Notes under the pieces: generated by a model | Database searches by the model: none | What the model saw: the letters and a program-made list of their open reading frames with translations, nothing else | What the model was told of the DNA's origin: nothing | DNA from: Aminicenans sp964648465 | Lineage (GTDB): Bacteria; Acidobacteriota; Aminicenantia; Aminicenantales; Aminicenantaceae | DNA: 36,840 bases | Direction of reading: 5' to 3' | NCBI GenBank assembly: GCA_964648465.1 | Contig: CAZYMU010000027.1 | Span: 1 to 36,840 of the forward strand | Translations under genes and position numbers: made by a program | In this document: positions 15,936 through 24,458 of the stretch, piece by piece | Position numbering within the stretch: the first letter of the stretch is position 1 | Layout of the letters: the number at the start of each line of letters is the position of its first letter

Positions 15936-18362
15936 ATGAAAATCGAAGAAAACAATGAAACAATAAAGAATCTCCCCTTGATTCCTTTAAGGGATATTGT
16001 TGTTTTTCCTTCAACACTAGTGCCTTTTATAATCGGGCGGTCTTCTTCAAAGAAAGCGCTTGAACGAGCTTTTAAAAAGGACAAAATGATTTTTATTTCT
16101 GCTCAGATAGATGCTTCTTTAGATACACCTCGTCCATCGGATATTTATTCAGTGGGTCTCCTTGCGAAAATAATCAGAATGGTTAAAATGGATGATGGCA
16201 ATATAAAAGTAGTTGTAGAAACGAAAAAAAGAGCCCGGATTATAGAATATTTAAGTTTGTATCCGTTTTATCAAGTTCTTATAAAAAATATCATAGAAAT
16301 TGAATGTGATAATGCGATATTAAGAGAAATATTAAAAAAACTTCTTGTTCTTTTTGAAGATTATTTAAAAATTAGCCAGCACACAAATTTAGATTCAATC
16401 ATTCCTGCTTTAAAAGATAATAGCCCAGAAAGGATTTCTGATATTATATCTTCTCATTTATACTTGCCCGTGGAAGAGAAACAGAATCTTTTGGAAATAA
16501 TAAATCCATATGAAAGATTACAAAGACTTAATTTTATTTTAGAAAATGAGATTTTGAAGATTCATTCTAAATTAAGAGGAGAAGGGAAAAAACAAAATCG
16601 CTACAAAGTGTCTGTCGGTGAATCAAATCAAAAAATCTTCCCCACAGGGATAAGTTTTAAAAAAGAAAGTAAACCCAACGAAATTGAAGAACGTAGAAAG
16701 AAAATTGCTGAAACCAGAATGACAAAGGATGCAGAAGAAAAGGCTTATAAAGAGCTGGAGCGTTTAGAATCTATGCCGCCTATTTCTGCAGAAGCGACTG
16801 TATGCCGTAATTATCTCGATTGGCTTATATCTTTACCCTGGAATAAAAAATCAAGAGAAAAAAGAAACATAAAAGAAGCGGAGAAAATTTTAAATGAAGA
16901 TCATTATGGACTAGAGAAAGTTAAGGAAAGAATTTTAGAATATCTTTCTGTTAGGCAGCTCGTTAAGAATCCTAAAGGTATTATTTTGGGATTCATTGGT
17001 CCTCCTGGGGTAGGGAAGAGTTCACTTGCTCGTTCTATTGCACGTGCAACACATAGAAAGTTCGTACGTCTCTCATTGGGAGGGGTCAGGGATGAGGCTG
17101 AAATCAGAGGACATAGGAGGACATATATTGGAGCTTATCCAGGAAGAGTGATACAGATGATCAAAAAGACTGGGACAAAAAACCCTGTTTTTTTACTAGA
17201 CGAAGTAGATAAGATGAGTGTTGATTTCAGGGGGGATCCGGCCTCGGCATTGATGGAAGTTTTAGATCCTGAACAAAATAGTACTTTTTTAGATCACTAT
17301 ATTGATACAGAGTTTGATTTATCCCAGGTAATGTTTGTTGTAACGGCAAATACGACAGATTCCGTTCCAAGGGCCTTGATTGACAGAATGGAAATTATAA
17401 GACTTCCTGGCTATACAGATGAGGAAAAGCTTCAAATTGCTAAACAGTTTTTATTGCCTAAACAGCTAAAATCGCATGGTCTTAGAATACGCAACAATCT
17501 AAATATTACAGACAGAACATTTAGAAAACTTATCCGTGAATATACCAGAGAAGCCGGAGTAAGAAATTTGGAACGTGAGATAACTTCTGTATGCCGTAAA
17601 ATTGTTAAAAAGGTCGTCTCAAAAGGAAGGGATTATAAAGAAACAATAACTCCAAAAAATTTAGAAAAGTACTTGGGTATCCCGAGATTCAGGCATTCGG
17701 AGATAGATAAAATTGACGAAATTGGAGTCGCTATTGGTATGGCTTGGACAGAATTTGGTGGAGAACTTTTAGTTTTTGAGGCAACGAAGGTTCATGGAAA
17801 AGGAAATTTTACATTGACAGGGCAGCTTGGAGAAATCATGCAGGAATCTGCCCAGACAGCTTTTAGCTATGTTAAGGGAAAGATGTTTGAATTGGATATT
17901 GCCCAGGATTTACATAAAAATTTCGATGTTCATGTTAATGTTCCAGAGGGAGCAACTCCAAAAGAAGGGCCTTCAGCAGGAATAACTATTGCAACATCAA
18001 TGATATCTCTTCTTGCAGAAATTCCAGTATCGAAAAAAGTATCCATGACCGGAGAAATCACCCTAAAAGGAAGAGTTCTTCCTGTAGGAGGTATAAAAGA
18101 AAAATTATTAGCTGCATATCGAGAGGGAATAAAGGAGGTCATTATTCCGATAGATAATAAGGCAGATTTAAAAGATATACCAAAAAAAATAAAAGATAAT
18201 ATGAATATTCATCTTGTAGAAAATATGGATGAAGTATTAAAAATCACGTTAACAAAAGACTTGCCTGATAAATTAATGAAAGGAAGTGTACAAGTTAGCT
18301 CTTACGAACCCAAAATCAAAGAAAATGAGAGAGAATCTCAAAAAACTTCTGTAACATATTGA
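15936..18362 (+). CDS. lon: ATP-dependent Lon protease
   Basis: A hexameric cytosolic AAA+ protease that degrades misfolded and regulatory proteins. It has an N-terminal LON substrate domain (LPLIPLRDIVVFPS), Walker A GPPGVGKS (about 355-362), Walker B FLLDEVDKM, and a protease domain with the catalytic dyad Ser680 (GPSAG) and Lys721 (GGIKEKLLAA). Length (808) is normal. The stop codon lies inside the first copy of a 26-nt tandem repeat. Together with tig and the hrcA-dnaJ operon, the left half of the window is rich in protein quality control genes. Confidence 0.96.
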   Translation: MKIEENNETIKNLPLIPLRDIVVFPSTLVPFIIGRSSSKKALERAFKKDKMIFISAQIDASLDTPRPSDIYSVGLLAKIIRMVKMDDGNIKVVVETKKRARIIEYLSLYPFYQVLIKNIIEIECDNAILREILKKLLVLFEDYLKISQHTNLDSIIPALKDNSPERISDIISSHLYLPVEEKQNLLEIINPYERLQRLNFILENEILKIHSKLRGEGKKQNRYKVSVGESNQKIFPTGISFKKESKPNEIEERRKKIAETRMTKDAEEKAYKELERLESMPPISAEATVCRNYLDWLISLPWNKKSREKRNIKEAEKILNEDHYGLEKVKERILEYLSVRQLVKNPKGIILGFIGPPGVGKSSLARSIARATHRKFVRLSLGGVRDEAEIRGHRRTYIGAYPGRVIQMIKKTGTKNPVFLLDEVDKMSVDFRGDPASALMEVLDPEQNSTFLDHYIDTEFDLSQVMFVVTANTTDSVPRALIDRMEIIRLPGYTDEEKLQIAKQFLLPKQLKSHGLRIRNNLNITDRTFRKLIREYTREAGVRNLEREITSVCRKIVKKVVSKGRDYKETITPKNLEKYLGIPRFRHSEIDKIDEIGVAIGMAWTEFGGELLVFEATKVHGKGNFTLTGQLGEIMQESAQTAFSYVKGKMFELDIAQDLHKNFDVHVNVPEGATPKEGPSAGITIATSMISLLAEIPVSKKVSMTGEITLKGRVLPVGGIKEKLLAAYREGIKEVIIPIDNKADLKDIPKKIKDNMNIHLVENMDEVLKITLTKDLPDKLMKGSVQVSSYEPKIKENERESQKTSVTY

Positions 18363-18405
18363 TATTAAACAAGTTGTTATAACATATTGGTATTAAACAA
18401 GTTGT
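18352..18405 (+). repeat. 26-nt tandem direct repeat across the lon stop codon
   Basis: Copies at 18352-18377 and 18380-18405 match at 25 of 26 positions with a 2-nt spacer. The mismatch is the A/G that makes the lon TGA in copy one and TGG in copy two. It looks like a recent short duplication; no hairpin is evident. Confidence 0.85.
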
Positions 18406-18460
18406 GAGGATCTTATCTAAGGGCATTTGTTTCTAAATAAAAATAAAGAGAGGCAATAAA

Positions 18461-19741
18461 ATGAAAGAGTTTAATCTAGCAGAATTGGAAGAAAAAGATA
18501 TTCAGAAATTAGTAAAAATTTCCGGAGACTTGGGACTTGCTGATGATGATATTAAAGACTCGACCAAACAAAATTTAACTTTTAAAATATTAGAAGCACA
18601 AGCCAAAAAAAATGGACTGCTTTTTTCTGAGGGAGTATTAGAATGTCTTGATGATGGATTTGGATTTTTGAGGTCTCCTGAATTCAGCTACCTGCCCAGT
18701 CAGGATGATATATATGTGTCTCCTTCTCAAATCAGAAAATTTAAGCTTAAAACAGGTGATGCTATATCTGGGATCGTTAGACCTCCAAAAAATGGAGAAA
18801 AGTATTTCGCTCTTATTAAAATTGAAGCGATAAATTTTGGACATCCTGATATAGTTCTTGGAATGAGAAGAAACATAGATTTTGATAATTTAACTCCATT
18901 GTATCCTTATGAAAAATTTAATTTGGAAGATACTCATCCAAAGAATCTTAATGCAAGAGTCATGGATCTATTAACTCCTATTGGAAAAGGACAAAGAGGA
19001 TTAATAGTTTCTCCACCAAGAGCAGGAAAGACAACACTTTTGAAGACAATTGCAAAATCTATTGAGATAAATCATCCTGAAGTATTTCTAATTGTATTAT
19101 TAATTGCGGAACGTCCTGAGGAAGTTACAGATTTTAAAAGAAGTATAAACGGAGAAGTAATAGCTTCTACTTTCGATGAGCCTCCAATAAGAAATGCACA
19201 GGTCGCACATATCGTTTTAGAAAAAGCAAAAAGGCTGGTAGAACTTAAAAAAGATGTTGCTATTTTAATGGATAGCATAACAAGATTAGCAAGAGCTCAC
19301 AATGCAATTATTCCTCCTTCAGGAAAAGTTCTTTCAGGGGGAGTAGATGCAAATGCTCTTAATAAACCAAAGAAATTTTTCGGTTCAGCTAGAAAAATTG
19401 AAGAAGGTGGAAGTTTAACAATAGTTGCTAGTGCTCTTATAGAAACAGGAAGCCGTATGGATGATGTGATATTCGAAGAGTTTAAAGGAACAGGTAATAT
19501 GGAGATAAAATTAGACAGAAGATTAGTAGATAAAAGATTGTTTCCAGCTATAGATATTAATAGATCAGGAACAAGAAAAGAAGAGCTGTTAATAAAAGAG
19601 AATGACTTAAAAAGAATATGGGTTTTAAGAAAGGTTTTAAGCCAGCTTAACGAAACAGAATCTATGGAATTGCTACTGGAAAAGATAGCAAAGACAAAAA
19701 CAAACAAAGATTTCCTTGATGCTATGAGCAAAGGCTTATAA
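18461..19741 (+). CDS. rho: Transcription termination factor Rho
   Basis: A hexameric RNA-dependent helicase that ends transcription of untranslated RNA. It has an N-terminal helical domain, an OSB/S1-like primary RNA site (GFGFLRSPEFSYLPSQDDIYVS), the P-loop SPPRAGKTTLLK, LLIAERPEEVTDF, the Q-loop region PSGKVLSGGVDANAL, and the R-loop region (DRRLVDKRLFPAIDI). Length is normal (426). AGAGAGG precedes the start. It is the last clearly core gene before the accessory region. Confidence 0.96.
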   Translation: MKEFNLAELEEKDIQKLVKISGDLGLADDDIKDSTKQNLTFKILEAQAKKNGLLFSEGVLECLDDGFGFLRSPEFSYLPSQDDIYVSPSQIRKFKLKTGDAISGIVRPPKNGEKYFALIKIEAINFGHPDIVLGMRRNIDFDNLTPLYPYEKFNLEDTHPKNLNARVMDLLTPIGKGQRGLIVSPPRAGKTTLLKTIAKSIEINHPEVFLIVLLIAERPEEVTDFKRSINGEVIASTFDEPPIRNAQVAHIVLEKAKRLVELKKDVAILMDSITRLARAHNAIIPPSGKVLSGGVDANALNKPKKFFGSARKIEEGGSLTIVASALIETGSRMDDVIFEEFKGTGNMEIKLDRRLVDKRLFPAIDINRSGTRKEELLIKENDLKRIWVLRKVLSQLNETESMELLLEKIAKTKTNKDFLDAMSKGL

Positions 19742-19761
19742 ATATAAGCAAAGACTCGTAG

Positions 19762-20189
19762 AATAGATTTGAATTAAGAAAAGAATCAAATTACGGCTTC
19801 TCAGCTTGTATAAGTGGTCTTCGCTTCATAGTCATCAATAAAGATTTATCTACTGATCATATGCGTTTTGCCGCAGCTCACGAACTAGTACATATTATCT
19901 GTAAATTTACGGAAAGCTGTCAAAAATAAAAGATCTGTAATGCATTTGCTGGAGCTTTCCTTTTCCTGTGCCAGCGAAACTCAAACAAGAATTGGAGCAG
20001 GTATTCGACCGTATGCCCTCATTGTATTAACAGATCTTCATTCCAAAATACATGCCCGGTTTTCAGTATTTTTTTTCCGATGAAAAAGTCATAAGTTTTA
20101 TAAATTTATTCTTCCTTAAAGAAACAGGAGATATAACAACTGCAGAAGTTATCAGATATAAACTCAAAATTAATGATTCGGCTGGTTGA
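19762..20189 (+). pseudogene. Remnant of an ImmA/IrrE-family (DUF955) peptidase
   Basis: One frame reads a typical ImmA/IrrE core with GLRFIVINKDLS, then RFAAAHELVH with the zinc motif HELVH at 19879-19893. It then meets a TAA at 19927-19929. The same frame continues past the stop with NAFAGAFLF, the usual downstream element. After about 19970 the family-like text moves to another frame (FPVPAKLKQELEQVF), which has a further stop and runs to 20189. There is no start codon. At least one nonsense mutation and one frameshift make this a dead gene. It fills the gap between rho and the SWIM gene. A related intact domain occurs in the HigA-like protein at 24749-25954. Confidence 0.75.
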
Positions 20190-20253
20190 CCTTACATATT
20201 TTTTATTTATATTATTGATGATAGGACATTAAAGAGGAGTTCCCATAGAAACC

Positions 20254-20991
20254 ATGAAGCCGAAATATAATTTAGACAAGATAAAGTTTGCTACAGATGG
20301 GCCAACCTTTAAACGGGCGGTTGATTTGTATGAGAAGGGAAAAGTCACACAATTTAAAGAAGGAATTGGTACTTATTCAGCAGTTGTACTTGGCACCAAA
20401 CCTTATAGGGTTTCAGTTGAGGCTCGTCGCTACGGCCTGGCTACATGTGAGTGCTATCTTGGCCAAAGAAATATCCTTTGCAAACACGTAGCAGCGGTAG
20501 CCATTTATGCGATTATGGGCGGAAAGAAATTAAGTAAAGATGATAAAAAATCTGTGAACCAGCAAAAATGCAGTAACAAGAAGGGAGAATTAAGCAAAGA
20601 AGAGTTGGTTGAAACTAAAAAAGCCATTACATCAGCGATGAGGTATGTAAAACCTTATAGAGGTCCATCTCGAATTTGGTTTTCCTATCAGGATTCCTTA
20701 AACGAAGGCTGCGCTCGGTTAAAACATTTGGTTTCTCAATTACCAGTAAATATACAAACCGCAAAGCTTTTAGTGGATTTGCTTCTAAGACTTGATAAAA
20801 AATTATGTATGAGTGGAGTTGATGATTCTAATGGAACAGTCGGCGGATTCATTCATGAAGTGGTGGGAATGCTGCAGGAATACGCAAAACTTGATCCTCA
20901 ATGCATAAACACATTTGAAAAACTTTGCGGCAGAGAAACCTGCTTTGAATGGGAAGAACCACTTGTAAGAATATTCGATGAGAGAGAATGA
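20254..20991 (+). CDS. SWIM zinc-finger protein
   Basis: The N-terminal 80 residues form a SWIM finger of the CxCxnCxH type (Cys65, Cys67, Cys76, His78), preceded by FKRAVDLYEKGKV and a short strand region typical of the family. SWIM fingers bind DNA or proteins and are often found beside Swi2/Snf2 ATPases, but none is seen here. The rest is helical and of unknown function. The GAGGAG at 20234-20239 is 14 nt from the ATG, longer than usual, so expression may be weak. It lies upstream of the ST7-like gene in the same direction. Confidence 0.7.
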   Translation: MKPKYNLDKIKFATDGPTFKRAVDLYEKGKVTQFKEGIGTYSAVVLGTKPYRVSVEARRYGLATCECYLGQRNILCKHVAAVAIYAIMGGKKLSKDDKKSVNQQKCSNKKGELSKEELVETKKAITSAMRYVKPYRGPSRIWFSYQDSLNEGCARLKHLVSQLPVNIQTAKLLVDLLLRLDKKLCMSGVDDSNGTVGGFIHEVVGMLQEYAKLDPQCINTFEKLCGRETCFEWEEPLVRIFDERE

Positions 20992-21092
20992 TATTTCCCA
21001 AAGCCTGATTCTAAAATTTTATGTTGAACCAGCTTCTTCATAATATATATTGAACTTGTGAATACACGTATTTTGAAAGCAAAAAGGAAAAA

Positions 21093-22103
21093 ATGTCAAA
21101 GAAAAAACAAAAATCAAAAAAAAGCAAAAAAAAGAAATACGCTAAGATTCCTTCAAGCTTAAAGCCGCCAGATAATTCCAGGCGCAAAGAAAAAGAGAAA
21201 GATGTCTTCCCGAAAACTCTGCCCTCTCCATACCAAAGTGAACGGATGCATCGGGCTATCGGTAGGCTTATGGATCAGCACGATTTTAAAAGTAGTAAAG
21301 AAGCAGAGCAGTTCATTCAAAATCAAATTATGGGGAAGTCTGTAGAGGAAATTCAGGCTCTAACTGTCTTTGAGCCTCCAGAAGAAGCGCAGGAACTGGC
21401 CTATAAGGCAATGGAGGCGGAAAATCCTGATGAAGCCTTGGAATTAGCTGATGAGGCACTTCAGCTCGATCCAGATTGTATTGATGCCCTTATGATAAAA
21501 GTGGAGTTCACAGCACGCTCCATACCAGATGTCATAGACAGTTTAAAAAAGATCATCGCCCGCGCAGAGCAAAAATTAGGCCGCAAATACTTTGAAGAAA
21601 ACAAGGGCCATTTCTGGGGATTGGTTGAAACACGGCCTTACATGCGAGCCCAGGAATTTTTAACGACTTCTCTTAAGGCAGCCGGACACCTCAAAGAAGC
21701 CATTAAACAGGCTGAACAAATGCTTGAGTTGAACCCGAATGATAATCAAGGAATACGGGATTCACTGCTCGGGATGTATCTTGAAACTGGAAACTTAAAG
21801 GGTGCAAGAAATTTGATCAAAAGATATCCCAATGAAATCATGGCTACCTTTCTCTGGGGGCAAGTGCTGGAACGCTATCTATCCGGTGAAGTTGAAGAGG
21901 CGGCTAAGTTTTACAAGAAAGCAAGTTCCAAGAATCCTCATGTTTTCGATTATCTTATAGGCAGAAAAAAGTATCCGCTCAAATACGAGCAATACTACTA
22001 CGCCCCAGGAGATGAAAGTGAAGCGATCCAATGTTTTAAGGAGATTGGTCCAGCTTGGAAGAAACATCCAGAAGCGATCAAATGGCTCAAGTCACTTGAC
22101 TGA
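21093..22103 (+). CDS. ST7-like tetratricopeptide protein
   Basis: A very basic, lysine-rich N-terminal tail (about 1-35) precedes a helical-repeat protein. TPR-like units are visible (LADEALQLDPDCIDALM; AIKQAEQMLELNPNDNQGI). The segment GHFWGLVETRPYMRAQ resembles the conserved region of bacterial homologues of the ST7 family. The length of 336 is plausible for that group. The basic tail could contact nucleic acid. The biochemical role is not known; TPRs normally mediate protein contacts. It shares orientation with the SWIM gene about 100 nt upstream. Confidence 0.65.
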   Translation: MSKKKQKSKKSKKKKYAKIPSSLKPPDNSRRKEKEKDVFPKTLPSPYQSERMHRAIGRLMDQHDFKSSKEAEQFIQNQIMGKSVEEIQALTVFEPPEEAQELAYKAMEAENPDEALELADEALQLDPDCIDALMIKVEFTARSIPDVIDSLKKIIARAEQKLGRKYFEENKGHFWGLVETRPYMRAQEFLTTSLKAAGHLKEAIKQAEQMLELNPNDNQGIRDSLLGMYLETGNLKGARNLIKRYPNEIMATFLWGQVLERYLSGEVEEAAKFYKKASSKNPHVFDYLIGRKKYPLKYEQYYYAPGDESEAIQCFKEIGPAWKKHPEAIKWLKSLD

Positions 22104-22175
22104 CTGAAGAAGAATCACAAAAGAAAATATATCTTAATGAGAATCTTGTTTTCTATGCTTCGTCTATTATCTTAG

Positions 22176-22502
22176 ATGGTAAAAATGACCAATAAAATTT
22201 TTCATGACGAAAGGCTTTCGTTCCCAACAAAACTAGTAAAAGCTTCAGGTGGTAAAGTTGAGGTTTATATCATACCTGATGAAAAAAAAGGGGAAGTGCT
22301 TAAAAAAATCTATCCTTTTATTCCTGTTCCTTCTCTTGAAGATGTAATGACTGATATACATGAAGATAAAAAATTTAAAGTCAAGGAGTTTTGTGTTACC
22401 AGAGAAGGAAAGATGAATATGCTGGTTAGCCCATATTACTTTAAAAGCGGTGGTACAATCATTGATTGGTGGCCTGAGGATGGTGATAAGGGTAAAGTAT
22501 AA
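22176..22502 (+). CDS. Hypothetical small protein
   Basis: A 108-residue product without a recognised domain: a mixed alpha/beta pattern, a Lys-rich middle (PDEKKGEVLKKIYPF) and a C-terminal GGTIIDWWPEDG. There is no signal peptide or membrane segment. The start could be the ATG at 22176 or the one at 22185; neither has a strong Shine-Dalgarno sequence. Composition is like its neighbours. A terminator-like hairpin follows about 90 nt downstream. Coding status rests only on the open frame and normal amino-acid composition. Confidence 0.45.
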   Translation: MVKMTNKIFHDERLSFPTKLVKASGGKVEVYIIPDEKKGEVLKKIYPFIPVPSLEDVMTDIHEDKKFKVKEFCVTREGKMNMLVSPYYFKSGGTIIDWWPEDGDKGKV

Positions 22503-22588
22503 AAAATTAATTGCTAAAATAAGTTTTTCTTGATTTTTTAATAAAAAAACCTATTATATAGTTGCGGCTAAATCCTGGAATTACTGTG

Positions 22589-22650
22589 ATGCCCTTGAGG
22601 TGTCATAAGCATATTGTAAATATGCCGGCTCCAGGGCCCGCATTTTTTTT
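22589..22650 (+). terminator. Rho-independent terminator-like hairpin
   Basis: The outer arms (ATGC and CCTTGAG against CTC, CAGGG and GCAT, with bulges) enclose a perfect inner 7-bp hairpin: GCATATT at 22609-22615, loop GTA, AATATGC at 22619-22625. Eight T residues (22643-22650) follow directly. The compound stem is longer than a usual terminator. Confidence 0.5.
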
Positions 22651-22819
22651 ATCTATTAATATCTATCTTCCAGACAAAAAAGTCTATCGAAGCAGCAAGT
22701 GGAAATAGCCTAATTGACTATTTACAAATAAAACTATGGTTTGAACTAAATTCAGAGATTATTATTGAATATCAGTCACTAGAAAGTCATACAGCATTGA
22801 ACCTCCAATATATTGAAAC
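22651..22819. other. Unassigned spacer before the hsdM fragment
   Basis: One plus-strand frame stays open through most of this stretch and into the hsdM fragment in the wrong frame. The product is not recognised and no start codon is apparent, so I treat it as non-coding or decayed sequence. Confidence 0.4.
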
Positions 22820-22939
22820 GAGGATATGGAGAACCTGCCGGATCCTGATGTTCTTGCACTGGAAATTGCGGAAAATTTAGAGTCAGCCTTAGAACAGTTT
22901 CGTGCGATTTATGAAGATTTGGAAGAAAAGAAAAATTAG
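22820..22939 (+). pseudogene. 3' fragment of a type I methyltransferase gene (hsdM)
   Basis: Codons 22826-22939 read MENLPDPDVLALEIAENL and on to a stop with the ending IYEDLEEKKN. This matches the C-terminus of the intact hsdM gene at 31521-32939. Over the first 68 nt my hand alignment finds 62 identities. Upstream of about 22820 the similarity ends. The fragment keeps the natural HsdM C-terminus that the complete gene has lost by frameshift. It is in the same orientation as, and about 10 kb from, the intact copy, so it is a relic of another type I system or of a rearrangement. Confidence 0.85.
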
Positions 22940-23010
22940 TGATGTCTATACAAGAAACTTAATATCAGGATAGGGGAGAGGTCAGAAATAATATTTAGGA
23001 GGGACTCGAT

Positions 23011-24063
23011 ATGAGAAAATTCGTCAAGCTTTTGATTGTTGGAATGTGCATCCTATCATTGATCGCTCAAGAAAAGCGGTCCATCCGGGATGAGGTTGGC
23101 TTCTGTTGGAATCCGACAAGCATGCATAAGCTTGTGGATTATCTAGCGAGTCAGGAAAAAGAGACCTTTAAGGCCGAAGGGCTTGTGGCAGCCATCTCTC
23201 CTCATGACGATTATCTTTATGCTGGAAGAATCTATTATCCGCTCTTCAAAATTTTGAAGGCTAAAGAGGTGGTCATCTTTGGTGTCACCCATGGCACTGT
23301 TCGGAATGAGATCAGCGGCCTCCAGAACATCTTGATCCTGGATGAATTCGGGTGTTGGCCTGGTTTGAAAGAGCCTATCTCTGTCTCTGGACTTCGGGAA
23401 TATGTTAAAGATCGGCTCGATCAGAGTGTTTTTATTACAAGTAACAGGGCTCATGCGATCGAGCATTCAATCGAAGCTCTCCTCCCTTTCCTTCAGTATT
23501 TTAACTCTGGGATCAAGATCACTCCCATCATGGTCACACCCATGCCTTTTGCGCGTATGGAGGAAGTCTCAATGAAGTTGTCCAAAGTTATCGCAGATTA
23601 TATGAATAAAAAACATCTTACAGCTGGAAAGGATATTTTCTTTCTTATCTCTTCTGACGGCAACCATTACGGGAAAGACTTCAATAATTCGCCTTTCGGA
23701 GAAGGGGAAAAAGCCCGGGAAACAGCCCTAAAACTTGACCAACACCTCATTCGTACTTATCTTACCGGCATTATAGATAGTGGCAAAATCAAAGGATTAA
23801 CCAAAGAACTTTGGGGTGAAACCTATCTCGATTACCGGAATACCTATTGGTGCGGTAAGTATTCTATTCCTTTTGGCCTCCTCACAGTAGAGAAAATTAT
23901 GGCACTCACTATGGAAAAAAAGATCAACGGCATGCTCTTCCGTTTCTCCGATACTTACAACGAGGGTGTCCTTCCGCTAAAGAAAACGGGAATGGGGACA
24001 ACAGCTCCCTTCTCAATCCGGCACTGGGTGAGCTTTTTCTCCATAGGCTATTACGTTGAGTAA
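23011..24063 (+). CDS. Secreted Memo-family protein (AmmeMemoRadiSam protein B-like)
   Basis: A Memo-fold protein related to non-haem iron dioxygenases. The three metal-ligand positions of the family appear kept: His65 in SPHDDYLYAG, the His of GVTHG (near 94), and Cys281 in YWCGKYSI. EHSIEALLPFLQ and SSDGNHYG are also typical. An N-terminal hydrophobic stretch (4-19) looks like a signal peptide, unlike most cytosolic Memo homologues. AGGAGG at 22997-23002 supports the start. The usual partners, AMMECR1 and a radical SAM protein, are not adjacent. The substrate is unknown. Confidence 0.8.
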   Translation: MRKFVKLLIVGMCILSLIAQEKRSIRDEVGFCWNPTSMHKLVDYLASQEKETFKAEGLVAAISPHDDYLYAGRIYYPLFKILKAKEVVIFGVTHGTVRNEISGLQNILILDEFGCWPGLKEPISVSGLREYVKDRLDQSVFITSNRAHAIEHSIEALLPFLQYFNSGIKITPIMVTPMPFARMEEVSMKLSKVIADYMNKKHLTAGKDIFFLISSDGNHYGKDFNNSPFGEGEKARETALKLDQHLIRTYLTGIIDSGKIKGLTKELWGETYLDYRNTYWCGKYSIPFGLLTVEKIMALTMEKKINGMLFRFSDTYNEGVLPLKKTGMGTTAPFSIRHWVSFFSIGYYVE

Positions 24064-24400
24064 AGTATCTTCTCATTGGATAAAAGATTCCCAATTGACT
24101 GATGTTTGTATTGTGGATTATGGAAAAGAAATTTCTTTAATTTTGTAACCTTTTTATGCCAGAAAAGTTTGTACAATCGAGCATGAATTTAGTCTATCTT
24201 GAAAAAAATATTTTCGGTTTTGATGAAGGATTTATTGAGTTTGTTCGCGATAACGATGAAGCTATTTCCGGATTCAATGTTTTTACAATAAACTGTTATC
24301 GGGGTATGGGTTCAAAGTTCATTGGAATCGCATATTGAACCTTGCCCCAATCACGTTTATCATTTCAATATTCACCAAATTGTGCAATCAAATATATTAC
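24064..24400. other. Gap with a short unassigned reading frame
   Basis: The region between the Memo gene and the higBA promoter contains a 60-codon plus-strand frame (24156-24338). Its ending, with DEAISGFNVF and GIAY, faintly recalls the C-terminus of alanine dehydrogenase, but the match is too weak to name. No terminator is evident after the Memo gene. Confidence 0.35.
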
Positions 24401-24452
24401 TTCCCATATTGGGAACTTTTCACTTGACAATTATTTGGGAACTTATTATATT
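24401..24452 (+). promoter_or_regulatory. higBA promoter with putative operator repeats
   Basis: TTGACA (24424-24429) and TATATT (24447-24452) are separated by 17 nt, a near-consensus sigma-70 promoter. An inverted repeat TTCCCA-TAT-TGGGAA lies just upstream at 24401-24415. The word TTGGGAACTT occurs at 24409-24418 and again at 24435-24444 inside the promoter spacer. These are good candidates for binding by the HTH antitoxin. Transcription would start about on the GTG at 24459. Confidence 0.65.
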
Positions 24453-24458
24453 ATATAT

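Noticed and set aside
22651..22880. A plus-strand frame with coding-like text overlapping the hsdM fragment
   Set aside because: It has no start codon, no recognised family, and its second half is the hsdM fragment in the wrong frame.
24156..24338. Possible alanine dehydrogenase remnant
   Set aside because: Only a few scattered residues of the C-terminus (around DEAISGFNVF and GIAY) fit, with no support upstream, so I left it unnamed.
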